A DNA stretch of 64,000 nt from Bacillota bacterium (GTDB taxonomy: Bacteria; Bacillota; Clostridia; Christensenellales; Aristaeellaceae). Made by a program: the position numbers and the translations under genes. This document shows, piece after piece, positions 50,029 through 62,428 of this stretch (position 1 is its first letter; every line of letters starts with the position of its first letter). The DNA lies in contig JAEZRP010000010.1 of the NCBI GenBank assembly GCA_023444095.1, positions 55,051-119,050 on the forward strand. The letters run 5' to 3'. A model generated the notes under the pieces. The model was not told the origin of the DNA, searched no databases, and saw nothing but the letters and a program-made list of their open reading frames with translations.

Positions 50029-50511
50029 TCACTTGGCAACCGAATCGGACTTCGGCGCGCGCGACGCGGCCTCGACCAGATCCTGCCAGAGCCCGTCCCC
50101 GCGAATCATCATCTTCATGGTCTCGTCCGCGGAAGAAAAGACGACATAAGCACCGTCGTCGCACACGCGGTAGATGTCGGCGGTATCCGTTCCGCATATG
50201 GCGACGGAGAGTTTCTCCACGCTCGTCGAGCGCGGCCAGTACGCCTTTGTCGCGCCGAGCCGCATGTAAAAGCTCAATACGCGGTAAGCGTCCGGGTCGA
50301 GCTCTCTCGTCTCCCCCGCATACGTCACGAGAACGGTGCGCGCGGGATCACCGGGCGCATAGCTGAGCGTCGCCGCGTTGAAGGCAACCTTCACGCGGCT
50401 GTCGTAGAGTTCCCCCTGATGCGAGGACACGACGAGCATCACCACCAGGATCACGCCGAGCACGATCGCAAAACCCAGAATGGAGAAAAAGATCCGCCAG
50501 AAATATCGCAT
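50029..50511 (-). CDS. Membrane-anchored protein, function unknown
   Basis: A 160-residue protein with one N-terminal membrane helix (about 8-29, FSILGFAIVLGVILVVMLVV) and an outer domain without motifs I recognise. It lies 3 bases after the nucleoside kinase gene and 66 bases before the lipoprotein gene, in the same direction, so it is probably in that operon. Confidence 0.7.
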   Translation of the reverse strand: MRYFWRIFFSILGFAIVLGVILVVMLVVSSHQGELYDSRVKVAFNAATLSYAPGDPARTVLVTYAGETRELDPDAYRVLSFYMRLGATKAYWPRSTSVEKLSVAICGTDTADIYRVCDDGAYVVFSSADETMKMMIRGDGLWQDLVEAASRAPKSDSVAK

Positions 50512-50514
50512 GAC

Positions 50515-52158
50515 TCAATCCTCGTCCCTGTAAAAACAGCAGCCTCCAATGAATTCGCGCAGAATGGAGTTGACCGGAATCTCGTCCTCCACATCCGCCG
50601 TGCGGATATAGTTCAGGAACTTGACGAGCCTGCGCGCCATGGTGTAGCAAGCCGACTCTCTCCCCACCGCGCGGAGGATGGGGTACACATACTTTTTCAT
50701 GATCGGAAGCTCGTAGGACAGCGACGAGTTGAACATCGCGTCTGCCTCCTCCTGGTAGGGGAAGATGTACGTCTCCTCCCCGCGCCGGACGGACGGCCAC
50801 GCGGCCATCGTGTCCTCCGGCATGGTGCCCCGGAAGAGGTAGTCGCGGACGATGCGCCGAAGCAGTCTTACGTCGGTCGTGCGGATGCGGTTGTGGTCGT
50901 CGAGGTTCAGAGTCGTGAGCGCCGAGACGTAGATCTTGAACTTCATCTCGCGCGGCACGAGCCGGGTCAAATCGTCGTTCAGGCCGTGGATGCCCTCGAT
51001 GATGATGGGCTCCCCCGCGTCGACGCGCATCTCGTGCGTCTCGCTTTTGCGCGTTCCGGAGGGGAAGTCGAAGATCGGCGCGCACACCGTCTCGCCGCGC
51101 AGAAGCAGCAGGAGCTGCTCGTTCAAAAGCTTCAGATCGAGGATGTCGAGTCTTTCGAGATCGCGCCTGCCGTCGGGACCCACGGGCACCTTGTCGCGGT
51201 CGATATAGTAATCGTCGAGCGATAACTTGACGGGTCGCATGCCCAGCACCTTGAGCGCAATGAGCATCCGGTGCGCAAAGGTCGTCTTTCCGGAGGACGA
51301 GGGGCCTGCGATCAAAATTACGCGCGCGCCGGAGGCCTTGAACTGATCGGCGATCTTCGCGACGGCCTTCTCATGCAGCGCTTCGTTCACGCGGATGAAC
51401 TCGCGCAACTGTTTTTTTTCGACCATCTCGTTGAGATCGGCGGCGTTGGAGACGCCCAGAATTGAAGCCCACTCGCTCGACTCCGCGAACGTGCGGGCGA
51501 TCTTGGGCATGTCGTGGAAATCCGCCACGCGGGTTTTATCCGTCTTGTCCGGCATCATGACGATCATGCCGGGGTAGTAGTACCTCAGATCGCAGACCTT
51601 CACGCATCCGGTCGAGGGCGCCATCTCGCCGTAGAAGTACTCGTAGATCTCCTCGAGCCGGTAGAAGCTGAAGTCCTCGTAGAAGCGGTACTTCATGAGC
51701 CTGAGCTTGTCCGTCTGGTTCGTCTGGCGGAAGTATTCCACGGCATCCGCCTTCGTGACGTCGCGACGCGTGATCGGAAGGTCGGCTGCGATGATCCCGC
51801 GCATGGCCTCCCTGATCTGTTCTACCTCCGCGCTCGAGAGAATCCGCCCGTGGACATAGGCGTACAGCCCCTGCCCAAACGAGTGCTCGATGCGCACGCG
51901 CGCGTCCGGCAGCACGCGCTTCACCGCCGCGAGCAGCACGAATTGGAGCGTGCGCTCGTAGATGCGGCGGCCCTCCTCCTCGCCGTAGGTGACCACGCGC
52001 ACGTCCGCGCCACCCTCCGCCTCCGCGCACAGGGAAATCGTCGCGCCCTTGATGGCCACGGCCAGCGCGCCTTCGTCGAGTCCGTGCTCGTGGATGAGCG
52101 CAAGGTATGTCGTACCGCCCGGGCATTCCACCTCGTTGCCGTTTAGTCTCAGCTTCAT
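50515..52158 (-). CDS. Nucleoside (uridine) kinase fused to TGS/threonyl-tRNA synthetase-like domains
   Basis: A 547-residue fusion known in Clostridia and relatives. The N-terminal TGS-like domain (about 1-62) and a ThrRS second additional domain-like part (about 63-230, with RIEHSFGQGLYAYVHG) precede a uridine-kinase-type P-loop domain with AGPSSSGKTTFAHRM (near residue 285) and SLDDYYIDRDKVP. Probable nucleoside kinase; the role of the TGS part is not settled. Start is ATG 52158 with GAGGATG upstream, 10 bases after tsaD. Confidence 0.88.
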   Translation of the reverse strand: MKLRLNGNEVECPGGTTYLALIHEHGLDEGALAVAIKGATISLCAEAEGGADVRVVTYGEEEGRRIYERTLQFVLLAAVKRVLPDARVRIEHSFGQGLYAYVHGRILSSAEVEQIREAMRGIIAADLPITRRDVTKADAVEYFRQTNQTDKLRLMKYRFYEDFSFYRLEEIYEYFYGEMAPSTGCVKVCDLRYYYPGMIVMMPDKTDKTRVADFHDMPKIARTFAESSEWASILGVSNAADLNEMVEKKQLREFIRVNEALHEKAVAKIADQFKASGARVILIAGPSSSGKTTFAHRMLIALKVLGMRPVKLSLDDYYIDRDKVPVGPDGRRDLERLDILDLKLLNEQLLLLLRGETVCAPIFDFPSGTRKSETHEMRVDAGEPIIIEGIHGLNDDLTRLVPREMKFKIYVSALTTLNLDDHNRIRTTDVRLLRRIVRDYLFRGTMPEDTMAAWPSVRRGEETYIFPYQEEADAMFNSSLSYELPIMKKYVYPILRAVGRESACYTMARRLVKFLNYIRTADVEDEIPVNSILREFIGGCCFYRDED

Positions 52159-52168
52159 TTTATCATCC

Positions 52169-53230
52169 TCAGAACATTCTGATGGAGGGCAGCGCGTTGA
52201 GGCCGAGCCCCGCCGCGCCGCGCCGTAGAATATCATAGTACGCCGCCGCGCCGATCATGACCGCGTTGTCGGTGCAGAGGCTCCGGGGCGGTATATAGAC
52301 CCTGAGCCCCGCCGCCGCGCCTCTTTCCACGATCTCGCGGCGCAAAAGGCTGTTCGCCGCCACGCCGCCGGAGATGGCGAGCTTGCCGATTCCGGAATCG
52401 ACCGCCGCCAGAACAGCCTTTTCGATCAGCGAATCGACTACCGCGCGCCGAAACGACGCCGCAAAGTCCGCTTGCCGCACTTCCTCGCCGCGCGCACGCA
52501 GGGTGTGCGCCTGGTTGATGACCGCCGTCTTGAGCCCGGAAAACGAGAAATCGTATTTTCCTTCGGTGTGCGGGCGCGGGAAGCGATAGGTGCTGTCGTC
52601 ACCCTCCTCCGCCAGTTTGTCGAGGAGCGGCCCGCCGGGATAAGGGATCTCGAGCACGCGCGCCACCTTGTCGAACGCCTCGCCTGCCGCGTCGTCCGTC
52701 GACCAGCCGATCGTTTCGTAGACGCCGTAGTCCAGAACCTTCACGATGTGGCTGTGCCCGCCGGAGGCGACCAGCGAAACAAACGGCGGTACGAGGTCGG
52801 GGTGTGCGACGTAGTTGGCCGAGACGTGGCCTTCGATGTGGTTGACCGCGACGATGGGCAAGTCCCGCGCGTACGCGAACGCCTTCGCCCACGAAACGCC
52901 CGTCAACAGCGCGCCCACCAGCCCCGGGCCGCACGTCACCGCCACGCAGTCGATGTCGTCCATCGCGAGGTTCGCCCGCGCGAGCGCCTCGTCGAGGAGC
53001 GGATCGAGCGCCTCCACGTGCATGCGCGAGGCGATCTCCGGCACCACGCCCCCATAGAGCGCGTGGGTGTCGATCTGCGAGGCGACGACGCTCGAAAGCG
53101 CCGTCCGCCCGTTCTCGACCACCGCCATTGCCGTCTCGTCGCAAGAGGACTCCACGGCCAGGATTCTGACGCGCGCCGCGCGCCTTATGATTTCCGTCTT
53201 TTCGCGCACAAGCGCCTCGTAACGGTTCAA
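52169..53230 (-). CDS. tsaD: tRNA N6-threonylcarbamoyltransferase TsaD
   Basis: A 353-residue ASKHA-fold enzyme that, with TsaB/TsaE, makes t6A37 in tRNAs reading ANN codons. Key motifs: ILAVESSCDETAMAVV, the metal-binding NHIEGHVSANY (two His), ASGGHSHIV and ISGGVAANSLLR. The start is a TTG at 53230 (AAGGTGATC upstream), which adds about 20 residues before the usual start, as in other Clostridia. It lies 4 bases after the DUF1461 gene. Confidence 0.95.
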   Translation of the reverse strand: MNRYEALVREKTEIIRRAARVRILAVESSCDETAMAVVENGRTALSSVVASQIDTHALYGGVVPEIASRMHVEALDPLLDEALARANLAMDDIDCVAVTCGPGLVGALLTGVSWAKAFAYARDLPIVAVNHIEGHVSANYVAHPDLVPPFVSLVASGGHSHIVKVLDYGVYETIGWSTDDAAGEAFDKVARVLEIPYPGGPLLDKLAEEGDDSTYRFPRPHTEGKYDFSFSGLKTAVINQAHTLRARGEEVRQADFAASFRRAVVDSLIEKAVLAAVDSGIGKLAISGGVAANSLLRREIVERGAAAGLRVYIPPRSLCTDNAVMIGAAAYYDILRRGAAGLGLNALPSIRMF

Positions 53231-53234
53231 AAGA

Positions 53235-53885
53235 TCACCTTCGTATCCATTTTCGGTAGAAAAGCGGCCCTGCGAACAGCAGTATGGGCGGAATCAGCGC
53301 CGAAATCGCGCAGCGCACGGCGAGAAGGGCACCGATGCGCTCGAAAAACACCTGCGGCAGGAGCTGGATCATATAATCGGTCTGCGGGTTCAAAAGCCAA
53401 AGCGTATTGTCGAACAAAAGCCTGTGCATCGCTCGAAACGCGCCGTGGAAGTCCGCGACCGCCCAGATGCCAAGGACCGCGAGGGGCGCAAAGAACAGCC
53501 CGAACCCAATCGCGCCGCTCAGGGGAAGCACGCGCGCCCAATTCCGGTTCTTGACCGTTCCCGCCAGAATCAGGAGTACCCCGAGCGGGAACGCGAAGGC
53601 ACGGAGGAGGCGCATATTCTCAAACAGGCGGAAAACGTCCCCCATGTGCGCGGTCTCGCGCTCGTTGAACTGCGCGGACAGCTCTCCGCCACCGTCCACG
53701 AGGTAATCGGCGATGGCCTGATCGGCCCTGAGAATGGCCGACTGCTGGAGCACGGCGCTCTCGTCGTACGATTTTTGAATGCAGTAGTACAGATTCGCGT
53801 TCGTCGCTCCCGCAAGAAACACGGAAAGCGCGACGGCGACCATGAGGGAAAACGCGCCGAGTGCGGCGCTAATCGTTCGGATCAA
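53235..53885 (-). CDS. DUF1461 (TIGR01906) family membrane protein
   Basis: A 216-residue protein with about five helices. The NTLWLLNPQTDYMIQLLPQVFF signature near residue 160 and an N-terminal helix followed by an extracellular loop (about 28-90) fit the DUF1461 / TIGR01906 family, whose role is unknown. It starts at a TTG (53885) and overlaps the cyclase-family gene by 17 bases, so it is translationally coupled. Confidence 0.82.
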   Translation of the reverse strand: MIRTISAALGAFSLMVAVALSVFLAGATNANLYYCIQKSYDESAVLQQSAILRADQAIADYLVDGGGELSAQFNERETAHMGDVFRLFENMRLLRAFAFPLGVLLILAGTVKNRNWARVLPLSGAIGFGLFFAPLAVLGIWAVADFHGAFRAMHRLLFDNTLWLLNPQTDYMIQLLPQVFFERIGALLAVRCAISALIPPILLFAGPLFYRKWIRR

Positions 53886-54435
53886 TCAGCAATACGCGCG
53901 CGGGCGCGCCCTCCACGTTCGCGAGCTTCATGGGCAGGCAGGCGCAGTCGTAGAGGCCGTCCGGAACGCCCGAAAGCTCCAGATTTTCCACGATCCAGCA
54001 GCCACCCGAGAGGAGCGGCACGTGCGCCGCCGCCTCCGCGTCCGGAACGGCTACGCTCATTTTCGTCGTGCCAAGGAGTCGCACGCCCTTCTCAAGGAGC
54101 ATAAGCGCCATCTCGCCCGTCAGCCCCGGAAAACCGGCGCGCAGGAAAAGCCGCTTCGTTCCCTCCGGCACGCGCGCAAGCTCGTCCCCCGTCTCGACGG
54201 TCAAAACGAGCGTTTTCCCCATGAGCAAGTCGAGCGGCGCTTTTTCAATGGTCTGTCCGTCCGCGAGGAAGTGCGCGGGAGAATCCATGTGCGTGCCGCA
54301 GTGTGCGCTCATCCGGAAGTTCGACAGCCGATAGCCGCTTTTCTCGACCACGTGGGTCGTCTCGCGGGAAAACGGCAAGTCGCCCGGATACACCGCCATG
54401 CCGAGGTCGAGGGGCCGGGTCACGTCGTGGATCAT
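53869..54435 (-). CDS. Cyclase family protein (kynurenine formamidase-like)
   Basis: A 188-residue metal hydrolase of the cyclase / KynB fold. The zinc motif HCGTHMDSPAHF (about residue 45) and the DLGMAVYPGDLPF start are conserved. No other tryptophan-degradation gene is nearby, so the substrate is open. GAGGTAG precedes the ATG; it starts 11 bases after prfB. Confidence 0.88.
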   Translation of the reverse strand: MIHDVTRPLDLGMAVYPGDLPFSRETTHVVEKSGYRLSNFRMSAHCGTHMDSPAHFLADGQTIEKAPLDLLMGKTLVLTVETGDELARVPEGTKRLFLRAGFPGLTGEMALMLLEKGVRLLGTTKMSVAVPDAEAAAHVPLLSGGCWIVENLELSGVPDGLYDCACLPMKLANVEGAPARVLLIDPND

Positions 54436-54446
54436 ATCATTCTACC

Positions 54447-55544
54447 TCACGACATCTGAAGATAAGCGGTTACGAAGCCCTCGAGCTTTCCGTCCATCAC
54501 GGCGTCCACGTCGCCCACTTCGTAACCTGTGCGCAGGTCTTTCACGAGCTTGTAGGGCTGGAACACGTAGGAGCGGATCTGGCTGCCCCACTCGATCTTC
54601 TTCATCTCGCCCTTGATGTCGCCCATCTGCTCCTGCCGCTGCTTCTCGCGAAGCTCCGCCAGCCGCGCGCGCAGCCAGCGGAAGCACATCTCCTTGTTCT
54701 GCACCTGGCTCCTTTCATTCTGGCACTGCACCACGATGCCCGTCGGGAGATGCGTGATGCGCACAGCGGAGTCCGTGCGGTTGACGTGCTGACCGCCCGC
54801 GCCGGACGCGCGGTAGGTGTCGATGCGGATGTCCTCGGTCCTGATCTCGATGTCGCCCTCGTCCTCGATGACGGGCGCAACATCCAATGATGCAAACGAC
54901 GTGTGCCTGCGCGCGTTGGAATCAAAGGGCGAAATGCGCACCAGCCTGTGCACGCCGCGCTCGCACTTCAGATACCCGTACGCGTAGTCGCCCGAAACCT
55001 CGAACGATACCGACTTGATGCCCGCCTCGTCCCCTTCGAGCAGGTCGACTTCCTTGACCGTGAAACCCATGCGCTCGGCGTAGCGGGTGTACATGCGGTA
55101 GAGCATCTCCGTCCAGTCCTGCGCCTCGGTGCCGCCCGCGCCCGCATGCAGCGAGAGAATGCAGTTGCACGCGTCATACTCGCCGGTCAAAAGCGTCGTG
55201 AGCCGCAAGGCCTCCAACTCGTCCCCCAGCTTCTCAAGCTCGTCTTTGATCTCGGCGGCCATGGCGCGGTCGTCCTCTTCCTCCGCCAGCTCCATCATGA
55301 CCTCGATGTCGTCCGCACGCGAAACCAGCGCGGCATAGTGGCTCAGCTTCGCCTCGACCCGGTGCGCCTCCGCTGAAATCCGCGTCGCGCGCTCCATGTT
55401 GTCCCAGAAGCCCGGCGAGCCCATGTCCTCCTGATGCTCGACCAGCTCTTCCTTCAGACGCTCGATGTTCAGGGCCTTCGCCGCTTCCTTGAGCTTCTCG
55501 CGAATTCCTACGAACTGTATCTGAAAACCTTCCGTTTCAATCAT
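54447..55544 (-). CDS. prfB: Peptide chain release factor 2
   Basis: A 365-residue RF2 that reads UAA and UGA. The stop-recognition SPF appears in RISPFDSNARRHTSF (RF1 would have PAT), and the catalytic GGQ in SGAGGQHVNRTDSA. The N-terminal region runs in one frame from ATG 55544 (AAGGAAGTG upstream), with no internal UGA, so the +1 programmed frameshift that autoregulates RF2 in many bacteria is absent. It is the first gene of a run continuing to the lipoprotein. Confidence 0.95.
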   Translation of the reverse strand: MIETEGFQIQFVGIREKLKEAAKALNIERLKEELVEHQEDMGSPGFWDNMERATRISAEAHRVEAKLSHYAALVSRADDIEVMMELAEEEDDRAMAAEIKDELEKLGDELEALRLTTLLTGEYDACNCILSLHAGAGGTEAQDWTEMLYRMYTRYAERMGFTVKEVDLLEGDEAGIKSVSFEVSGDYAYGYLKCERGVHRLVRISPFDSNARRHTSFASLDVAPVIEDEGDIEIRTEDIRIDTYRASGAGGQHVNRTDSAVRITHLPTGIVVQCQNERSQVQNKEMCFRWLRARLAELREKQRQEQMGDIKGEMKKIEWGSQIRSYVFQPYKLVKDLRTGYEVGDVDAVMDGKLEGFVTAYLQMS

Positions 55545-55560
55545 CCAATCACTTCCTTCA

Positions 55561-55884
55561 GAGGGGGGATGGGGGAATTCCGGGTCTCCGCCCGGGACCC
55601 CGCCAAAGGGATGTTGTCCCTTTGGAATCCCAAATAGGGGAAAAATACGGATACCGTTCGATTATCCGCCGTCGCCGCGTGGGCCCAGCCCCACGGCAAC
55701 GAGATGAGGGTTTCGGATTGTATGCCTGTTTAGAAAGCCCACTTCGCCAAATCAATCAACCGGGGTCTGGCCACCGGGCGATCCGACGGCATCATGCTAT
55801 CATCCCATCAGTACGGAATCCCAAAGGGACATTGTCTTTATGGCGGGGGCCCGAGGGCGGCGCCCTCGGCGTTCCTCCCTCGTC
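55561..55884. repeat. Dispersed composite hairpin repeat, copy 2
   Basis: Between secA and prfB. Left arm: hairpins at 55580-55595 and 55603-55625 (CCAAAGGGA/TCCCTTTGG). Centre: GCCGCGTGGGCCCAGCCCCA-like hairpin 55670-55701. Right arm: 55821-55843 (CCAAAGGGAC..., partly decayed) and 55851-55869 (CCGAGGGCG/CGCCCTCGG), then GGCGTTCCTCCCTCGTCCTA, whose end is the TAG stop of secA. Confidence 0.75.
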
Positions 55885-58617
<2,733 letters not shown>

Positions 58618-58691
58618 CTTGACAGTCCTTTCGACGGCGCCATGGCCGCTTTCCTATTATAACATATCTTGGAATATCGGGCAATACGCAT

Positions 58692-58926
58692 GAAGAACGG
58701 GAGGGAACGAAAGAGCGGCGAGGCCGCTGCCCTCGCGCTCCCGCCAAAGGGATATGTCCCTATGGAATTCCATGCTTCTGGGGATCGAAATGTTTTCGAC
58801 TCGTTGCCACGGGGCAGGGCCTCATGGCGACGACGCAGAATCGGCTTCTTTCTACCCGGCATGGGATTCTCAAGGGACCGGTCCCTTAAGCGGGGGCAGG
58901 GCAGAGTCCCGGCGCTCCCCCGTCTT
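58692..58926. repeat. Dispersed composite hairpin repeat, copy 3
   Basis: Between the transglutaminase gene and secA. Left arm: hairpins about 58718-58736 and 58744-58765 (CCAAAGGGATATGTCCCTATGG-like, one mismatch). Centre: TTGCCACGGGGC...GGCGACG at 58801-58832. Right arm: 58870-58889 (AAGGGACC/GGTCCCTT), then a GC-rich stem and GGCGCTCCCCCGTCTTCTA, ending in the TAG stop of the transglutaminase gene. Confidence 0.7.
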
Positions 58927-61239
58927 CTATGGGATCTGCGTGAAGTCTCCGAGTCCGCGCAATACCCTGTGCGCGTCGAATCGGACGCGCTCGGTCTTTT
59001 TCATCTGCTGGCGGAAGCGCACGTAGGCGCGGGAGCCGAGCGAAACGAGCTCGTGGGTGGCGCGGCTGCGGGAATAGCGCGCGACGGTGACGCCCTTCGC
59101 GAATTCGACAAAGTCAGGATTCGCCATGCCGCTGCGCACGACGCGGGCCGCGAACGTTTCGGGCGTCTCGCCGCTCGCCGGCGCCTGCCCGAGCTGGGCG
59201 AGGAGCGTCAGGAGCGCGCGATACATCACGATGATCGCCCGGTCGCAGTCCTGCTGCCTCGCGACCATCCGCACGGGATCGGTCGCCTCGAGCCTTCGCT
59301 TGATCCAGAGGAACAGAAGCGCGAGGACGAGAAGCACGACGAGCACGATGAGCAAAATCCAGAGCCACCGCCCAGACTTCCGCTGCGTCTCGGGCGCAGG
59401 GTTCGGATTGCTCGTGGGTTCCGAGCTCGGTTCGACGGTCGGTTCGGAGGAGGGCTGGTCGTTCGGATTCGGGGTGGGCGTGTTCTCGAGGTTCGTGCCC
59501 GGCTCCTCGGTGGGCTCGGGCGAAGGCTCAGGGATCGGCTGCGGCGTCTCATTGGGCTCGGTGCTCTCGCCGGTCGACGGACTTTCGTCGCGCCCGGGCG
59601 TGGGATCGTAAGCTACCCAGCCGACGCCCTTCAGATACACCTCAACCCACGCGTGCGCGCTCTCGCCCGTCACGACGGTTTCCCCGGACGTGTCGGCGTA
59701 GACGCGATAGCCCTCGACATAGCGCGCGGGGATGCCCTCGATGCGGCAGAGGACCGCCATCGCCGTCGCGAAGTAGGAACAGTAGCCCTCGCGGGAATCG
59801 ACGAGGAAGTAGGAGACGAAGTCCCGGTCGGAGGGCGGATATTCCACCTCCATGGTATATTTGCAGCCCGCCTTGAGCCCTTCGAGGATGGCCTGCGCCT
59901 TCTCGGCGTCGGAGGTCTTTCCCTCGGTGAGCGCGCCCGCAATCCGGAAAACGTCCTCTTCGATGCCGTCCGGGAGCGCAATGTAGTTCGCAACCGCCTC
60001 GTCGTAGAGGTCGTCGCTCTTCTCGGCGCGCGCGGGGGCAAGTGATGTGAGCGCGCCGTAATCGGCTATTTCCTCCGCGGCGAAGGAATAGGTGTCGCCC
60101 TCCCGCACCGAGCGCGCGAGGAACATCTCGCCGACAGTGTTGTAATAGACCGCGTTCTGAAGCGCCATGTCAAAGTCCGTGAGCCGTCCGGGAATAAAGA
60201 GGGTGGACGAGCCGTCCTTCAGCATCTCGATCTCGGCCTGCACGCCGGCGTACGCGCCGTCGAGCCCTTCGAGAAGCTCGGTTCCGAAGGCGGCGTTCCT
60301 GCGCCCAAGCCTCGTAAAATCATAGTAGAGGTTGCGCGCCTTGGCGGAAGTATCCTCCCACGAATAGCCCGTATAGGTTCCGCGCACCGTGCCGCGCAAC
60401 AGGAGGTCGTCGTCCGTCTTCACCTTCATCACCGGCTCGTCGCCGGGGTTCGCAGGCCCGCCGAGAAGATGCGTCGGGCTGTCGTTCTTCATGGCGTAGT
60501 AGTCATAACCCTGCTCGGAGATGGAGAAGGCGATGCGCTCCTCCGTATAGTTGAAGTAGTCCTCGTAGAGCTGCCTGACCTTCGTGGCGGCATCCTCGAG
60601 GGGCTTCAGCGTGAATCCCGCCGCCGGGACGAGCGCGAAGGCGATCCCGACCGCGAGAAGCGCCGGGATGAGCGCCTTCAGGTGGCCGCCGGTCCGCCGC
60701 TGCTCCGCCGAGTGCGCGATGGCCGCGGCCGAGCCCACGATGGCGGGCACGAGCTGCGAAAGCGCGACAGCGTCGCTCACCGCCGCGCAGATGACGGTCG
60801 CGCCGAGCGTCACGGTCGTCGCGAACATGGTGGTGAACGCGCCGTGCTCCGACAGGAGAACGAAGAAGATCACGCCCAGAAACGCGCCGAGCGCCGCGGC
60901 GATGAGCCACGCGCTCCCGACGATCGCTTCCGCGCCCGCGCCCGCGTGCGCGGCCTTGAGCCCGTCCGCGAGCGCGCGCACCGCGCCGCCCTCGGAAAGC
61001 CCCGCGGCGACCCACGCGCCGATACCCACCGTCGCACCCGCGACGGAGACGATCGCCGTCCACGTGGAAAACGCGCACAGCGCCGCGACGACGGCCGCGG
61101 AAAGCGCGCCGAGGTACGCCCCAAGCGCGTTTGTTCCGAGTCCCACGGCGGAGATCGCCGTCGAGGCGATCGCCCCCGCCATCAAGCAGGTGATGACCAC
61201 CGTGCCCAACAGGCGCAACAGGTTCTGCCTTTTATTCAT
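58927..61239 (-). CDS. Membrane transglutaminase-like protein (TgpA type)
   Basis: A 770-residue protein. The N-terminal third holds about six membrane helices. An external transglutaminase core has an intact triad: YCSYFATAMAVL (Cys487), SAHAWVEVY (His529) and YDPTPG (Asp545). A Pro/Thr/Glu-rich linker (about 555-620), a further helix (about 625-646) and a DUF4129-like cytoplasmic tail complete the TgpA layout. It forms a set with the DUF58 and MoxR genes directly upstream. Such trios are common; they are thought to process envelope proteins. Confidence 0.88.
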   Translation of the reverse strand: MNKRQNLLRLLGTVVITCLMAGAIASTAISAVGLGTNALGAYLGALSAAVVAALCAFSTWTAIVSVAGATVGIGAWVAAGLSEGGAVRALADGLKAAHAGAGAEAIVGSAWLIAAALGAFLGVIFFVLLSEHGAFTTMFATTVTLGATVICAAVSDAVALSQLVPAIVGSAAAIAHSAEQRRTGGHLKALIPALLAVGIAFALVPAAGFTLKPLEDAATKVRQLYEDYFNYTEERIAFSISEQGYDYYAMKNDSPTHLLGGPANPGDEPVMKVKTDDDLLLRGTVRGTYTGYSWEDTSAKARNLYYDFTRLGRRNAAFGTELLEGLDGAYAGVQAEIEMLKDGSSTLFIPGRLTDFDMALQNAVYYNTVGEMFLARSVREGDTYSFAAEEIADYGALTSLAPARAEKSDDLYDEAVANYIALPDGIEEDVFRIAGALTEGKTSDAEKAQAILEGLKAGCKYTMEVEYPPSDRDFVSYFLVDSREGYCSYFATAMAVLCRIEGIPARYVEGYRVYADTSGETVVTGESAHAWVEVYLKGVGWVAYDPTPGRDESPSTGESTEPNETPQPIPEPSPEPTEEPGTNLENTPTPNPNDQPSSEPTVEPSSEPTSNPNPAPETQRKSGRWLWILLIVLVVLLVLALLFLWIKRRLEATDPVRMVARQQDCDRAIIVMYRALLTLLAQLGQAPASGETPETFAARVVRSGMANPDFVEFAKGVTVARYSRSRATHELVSLGSRAYVRFRQQMKKTERVRFDAHRVLRGLGDFTQIP

Positions 61240-61252
61240 TCAAACACCCTTA

Positions 61253-62428
61253 TCAGCTCAGTTCAATGGCGGCGCGCTCGCTCCACGGGTTCACCCGCTC
61301 GACGCGCACGTCCTCCATCTTGAGCCTCTCGCTCAATTCCAGCGACTGGTCGAGTTGCGTATCCGTCACCCAGACGACGCGCGTCATGACCCCCGACCGC
61401 TGCATCCGAACGGCCAAGTCGGCGATGCGCGTGGTGAGCCTCGAAGTCACTACAGCCGCCCCGCCAGTCCTCTGCATGCGCTGCATCATGAGCATCAGAA
61501 CCTGCTCGTAGTCATAGGGGCTGTCGAACTTCACGCGCATGAGCGCGTCCACGAAGTGCGAAACGTCCGCGGGAAACTGGCCCGATATCTCGGACGGCCG
61601 CGCGCTGGTGAGCGGCATACGGACGGGATATCCCGCCGCGAGCTGCACCTTCGCCACGCCCGCGCAAGCCTCGCACACGCAGTCCTCGATGGAGAGCGCC
61701 TGATCGCGCATGGCGGAAATTTCGGAAAGATCGGGGATGACGAGCGTGTCGGGTCGCGCGGATTCCTCAAACACGCGCACCATCAGCTCGCGCTTTCGCA
61801 TGGTGAGCTTCCAGTGCACTTTTTTGAGCGCATCGCCGTCCTGCCACTTTCGGATGTCGGAGGGAGAGGCCGTGTCCTCGACGGCGCGGGAGATCATCTC
61901 CGGGCCGATGTCTCCGGGCTTGAGCTCCATGACCGCCGCGTCCGGCACCCGCGGATACACGTCCACCCGCACGAGCCTCATGTCGCTCCGGCGCGAGAGC
62001 GTGACGAGCCCGAACAGATCCGCCGCCACGATTCTCGTCACGCCCGCCTCGTAAACGCCCCTGTGCGGGCAATGGATGCGGTAACGAAACGTGCGCTTCT
62101 GAAACGGCAGGGACGAGACCGACACCTCCTGCGTCGGCGAAAACGCCGAGGGCACCGAGAGCCGCAGCCGGATCGAAGAAATGGGCAGGAGGGACTTGTG
62201 GGTAACCGTAAAGATCGTCATGAGCGATTCCCCGCGCTCGACGCGGGACTTCAGTCCCTTCATGTCGATCCGCACGGTGAAAAGCGCCCACGCGGCCGAA
62301 AGAAGCGAGAGGGCGAGGAGCGCAAAAAGCGCGAAGGCAACGAGATAATACGCCTGCGCGCCGGTCGAAAAGCCCGAAACGAGCATCGCGAGCGCGAGGA
62401 CGACGTACGCCGTCAGTCGGGCGTTCAT
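61253..62428 (-). CDS. DUF58 family protein
   Basis: A 391-residue protein: two N-terminal membrane helices (about 7-50) then a beta-rich and vWA-like part. The DUF58 signature is visible as DIGPEMISRAVEDTASPSDI followed by IRKWQDGDALKKVHWKLTM. It overlaps the MoxR gene by 4 bases (ATGA) and precedes the transglutaminase gene by 13 bases. It is the usual partner of MoxR ATPases. Confidence 0.9.
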   Translation of the reverse strand: MNARLTAYVVLALAMLVSGFSTGAQAYYLVAFALFALLALSLLSAAWALFTVRIDMKGLKSRVERGESLMTIFTVTHKSLLPISSIRLRLSVPSAFSPTQEVSVSSLPFQKRTFRYRIHCPHRGVYEAGVTRIVAADLFGLVTLSRRSDMRLVRVDVYPRVPDAAVMELKPGDIGPEMISRAVEDTASPSDIRKWQDGDALKKVHWKLTMRKRELMVRVFEESARPDTLVIPDLSEISAMRDQALSIEDCVCEACAGVAKVQLAAGYPVRMPLTSARPSEISGQFPADVSHFVDALMRVKFDSPYDYEQVLMLMMQRMQRTGGAAVVTSRLTTRIADLAVRMQRSGVMTRVVWVTDTQLDQSLELSERLKMEDVRVERVNPWSERAAIELS

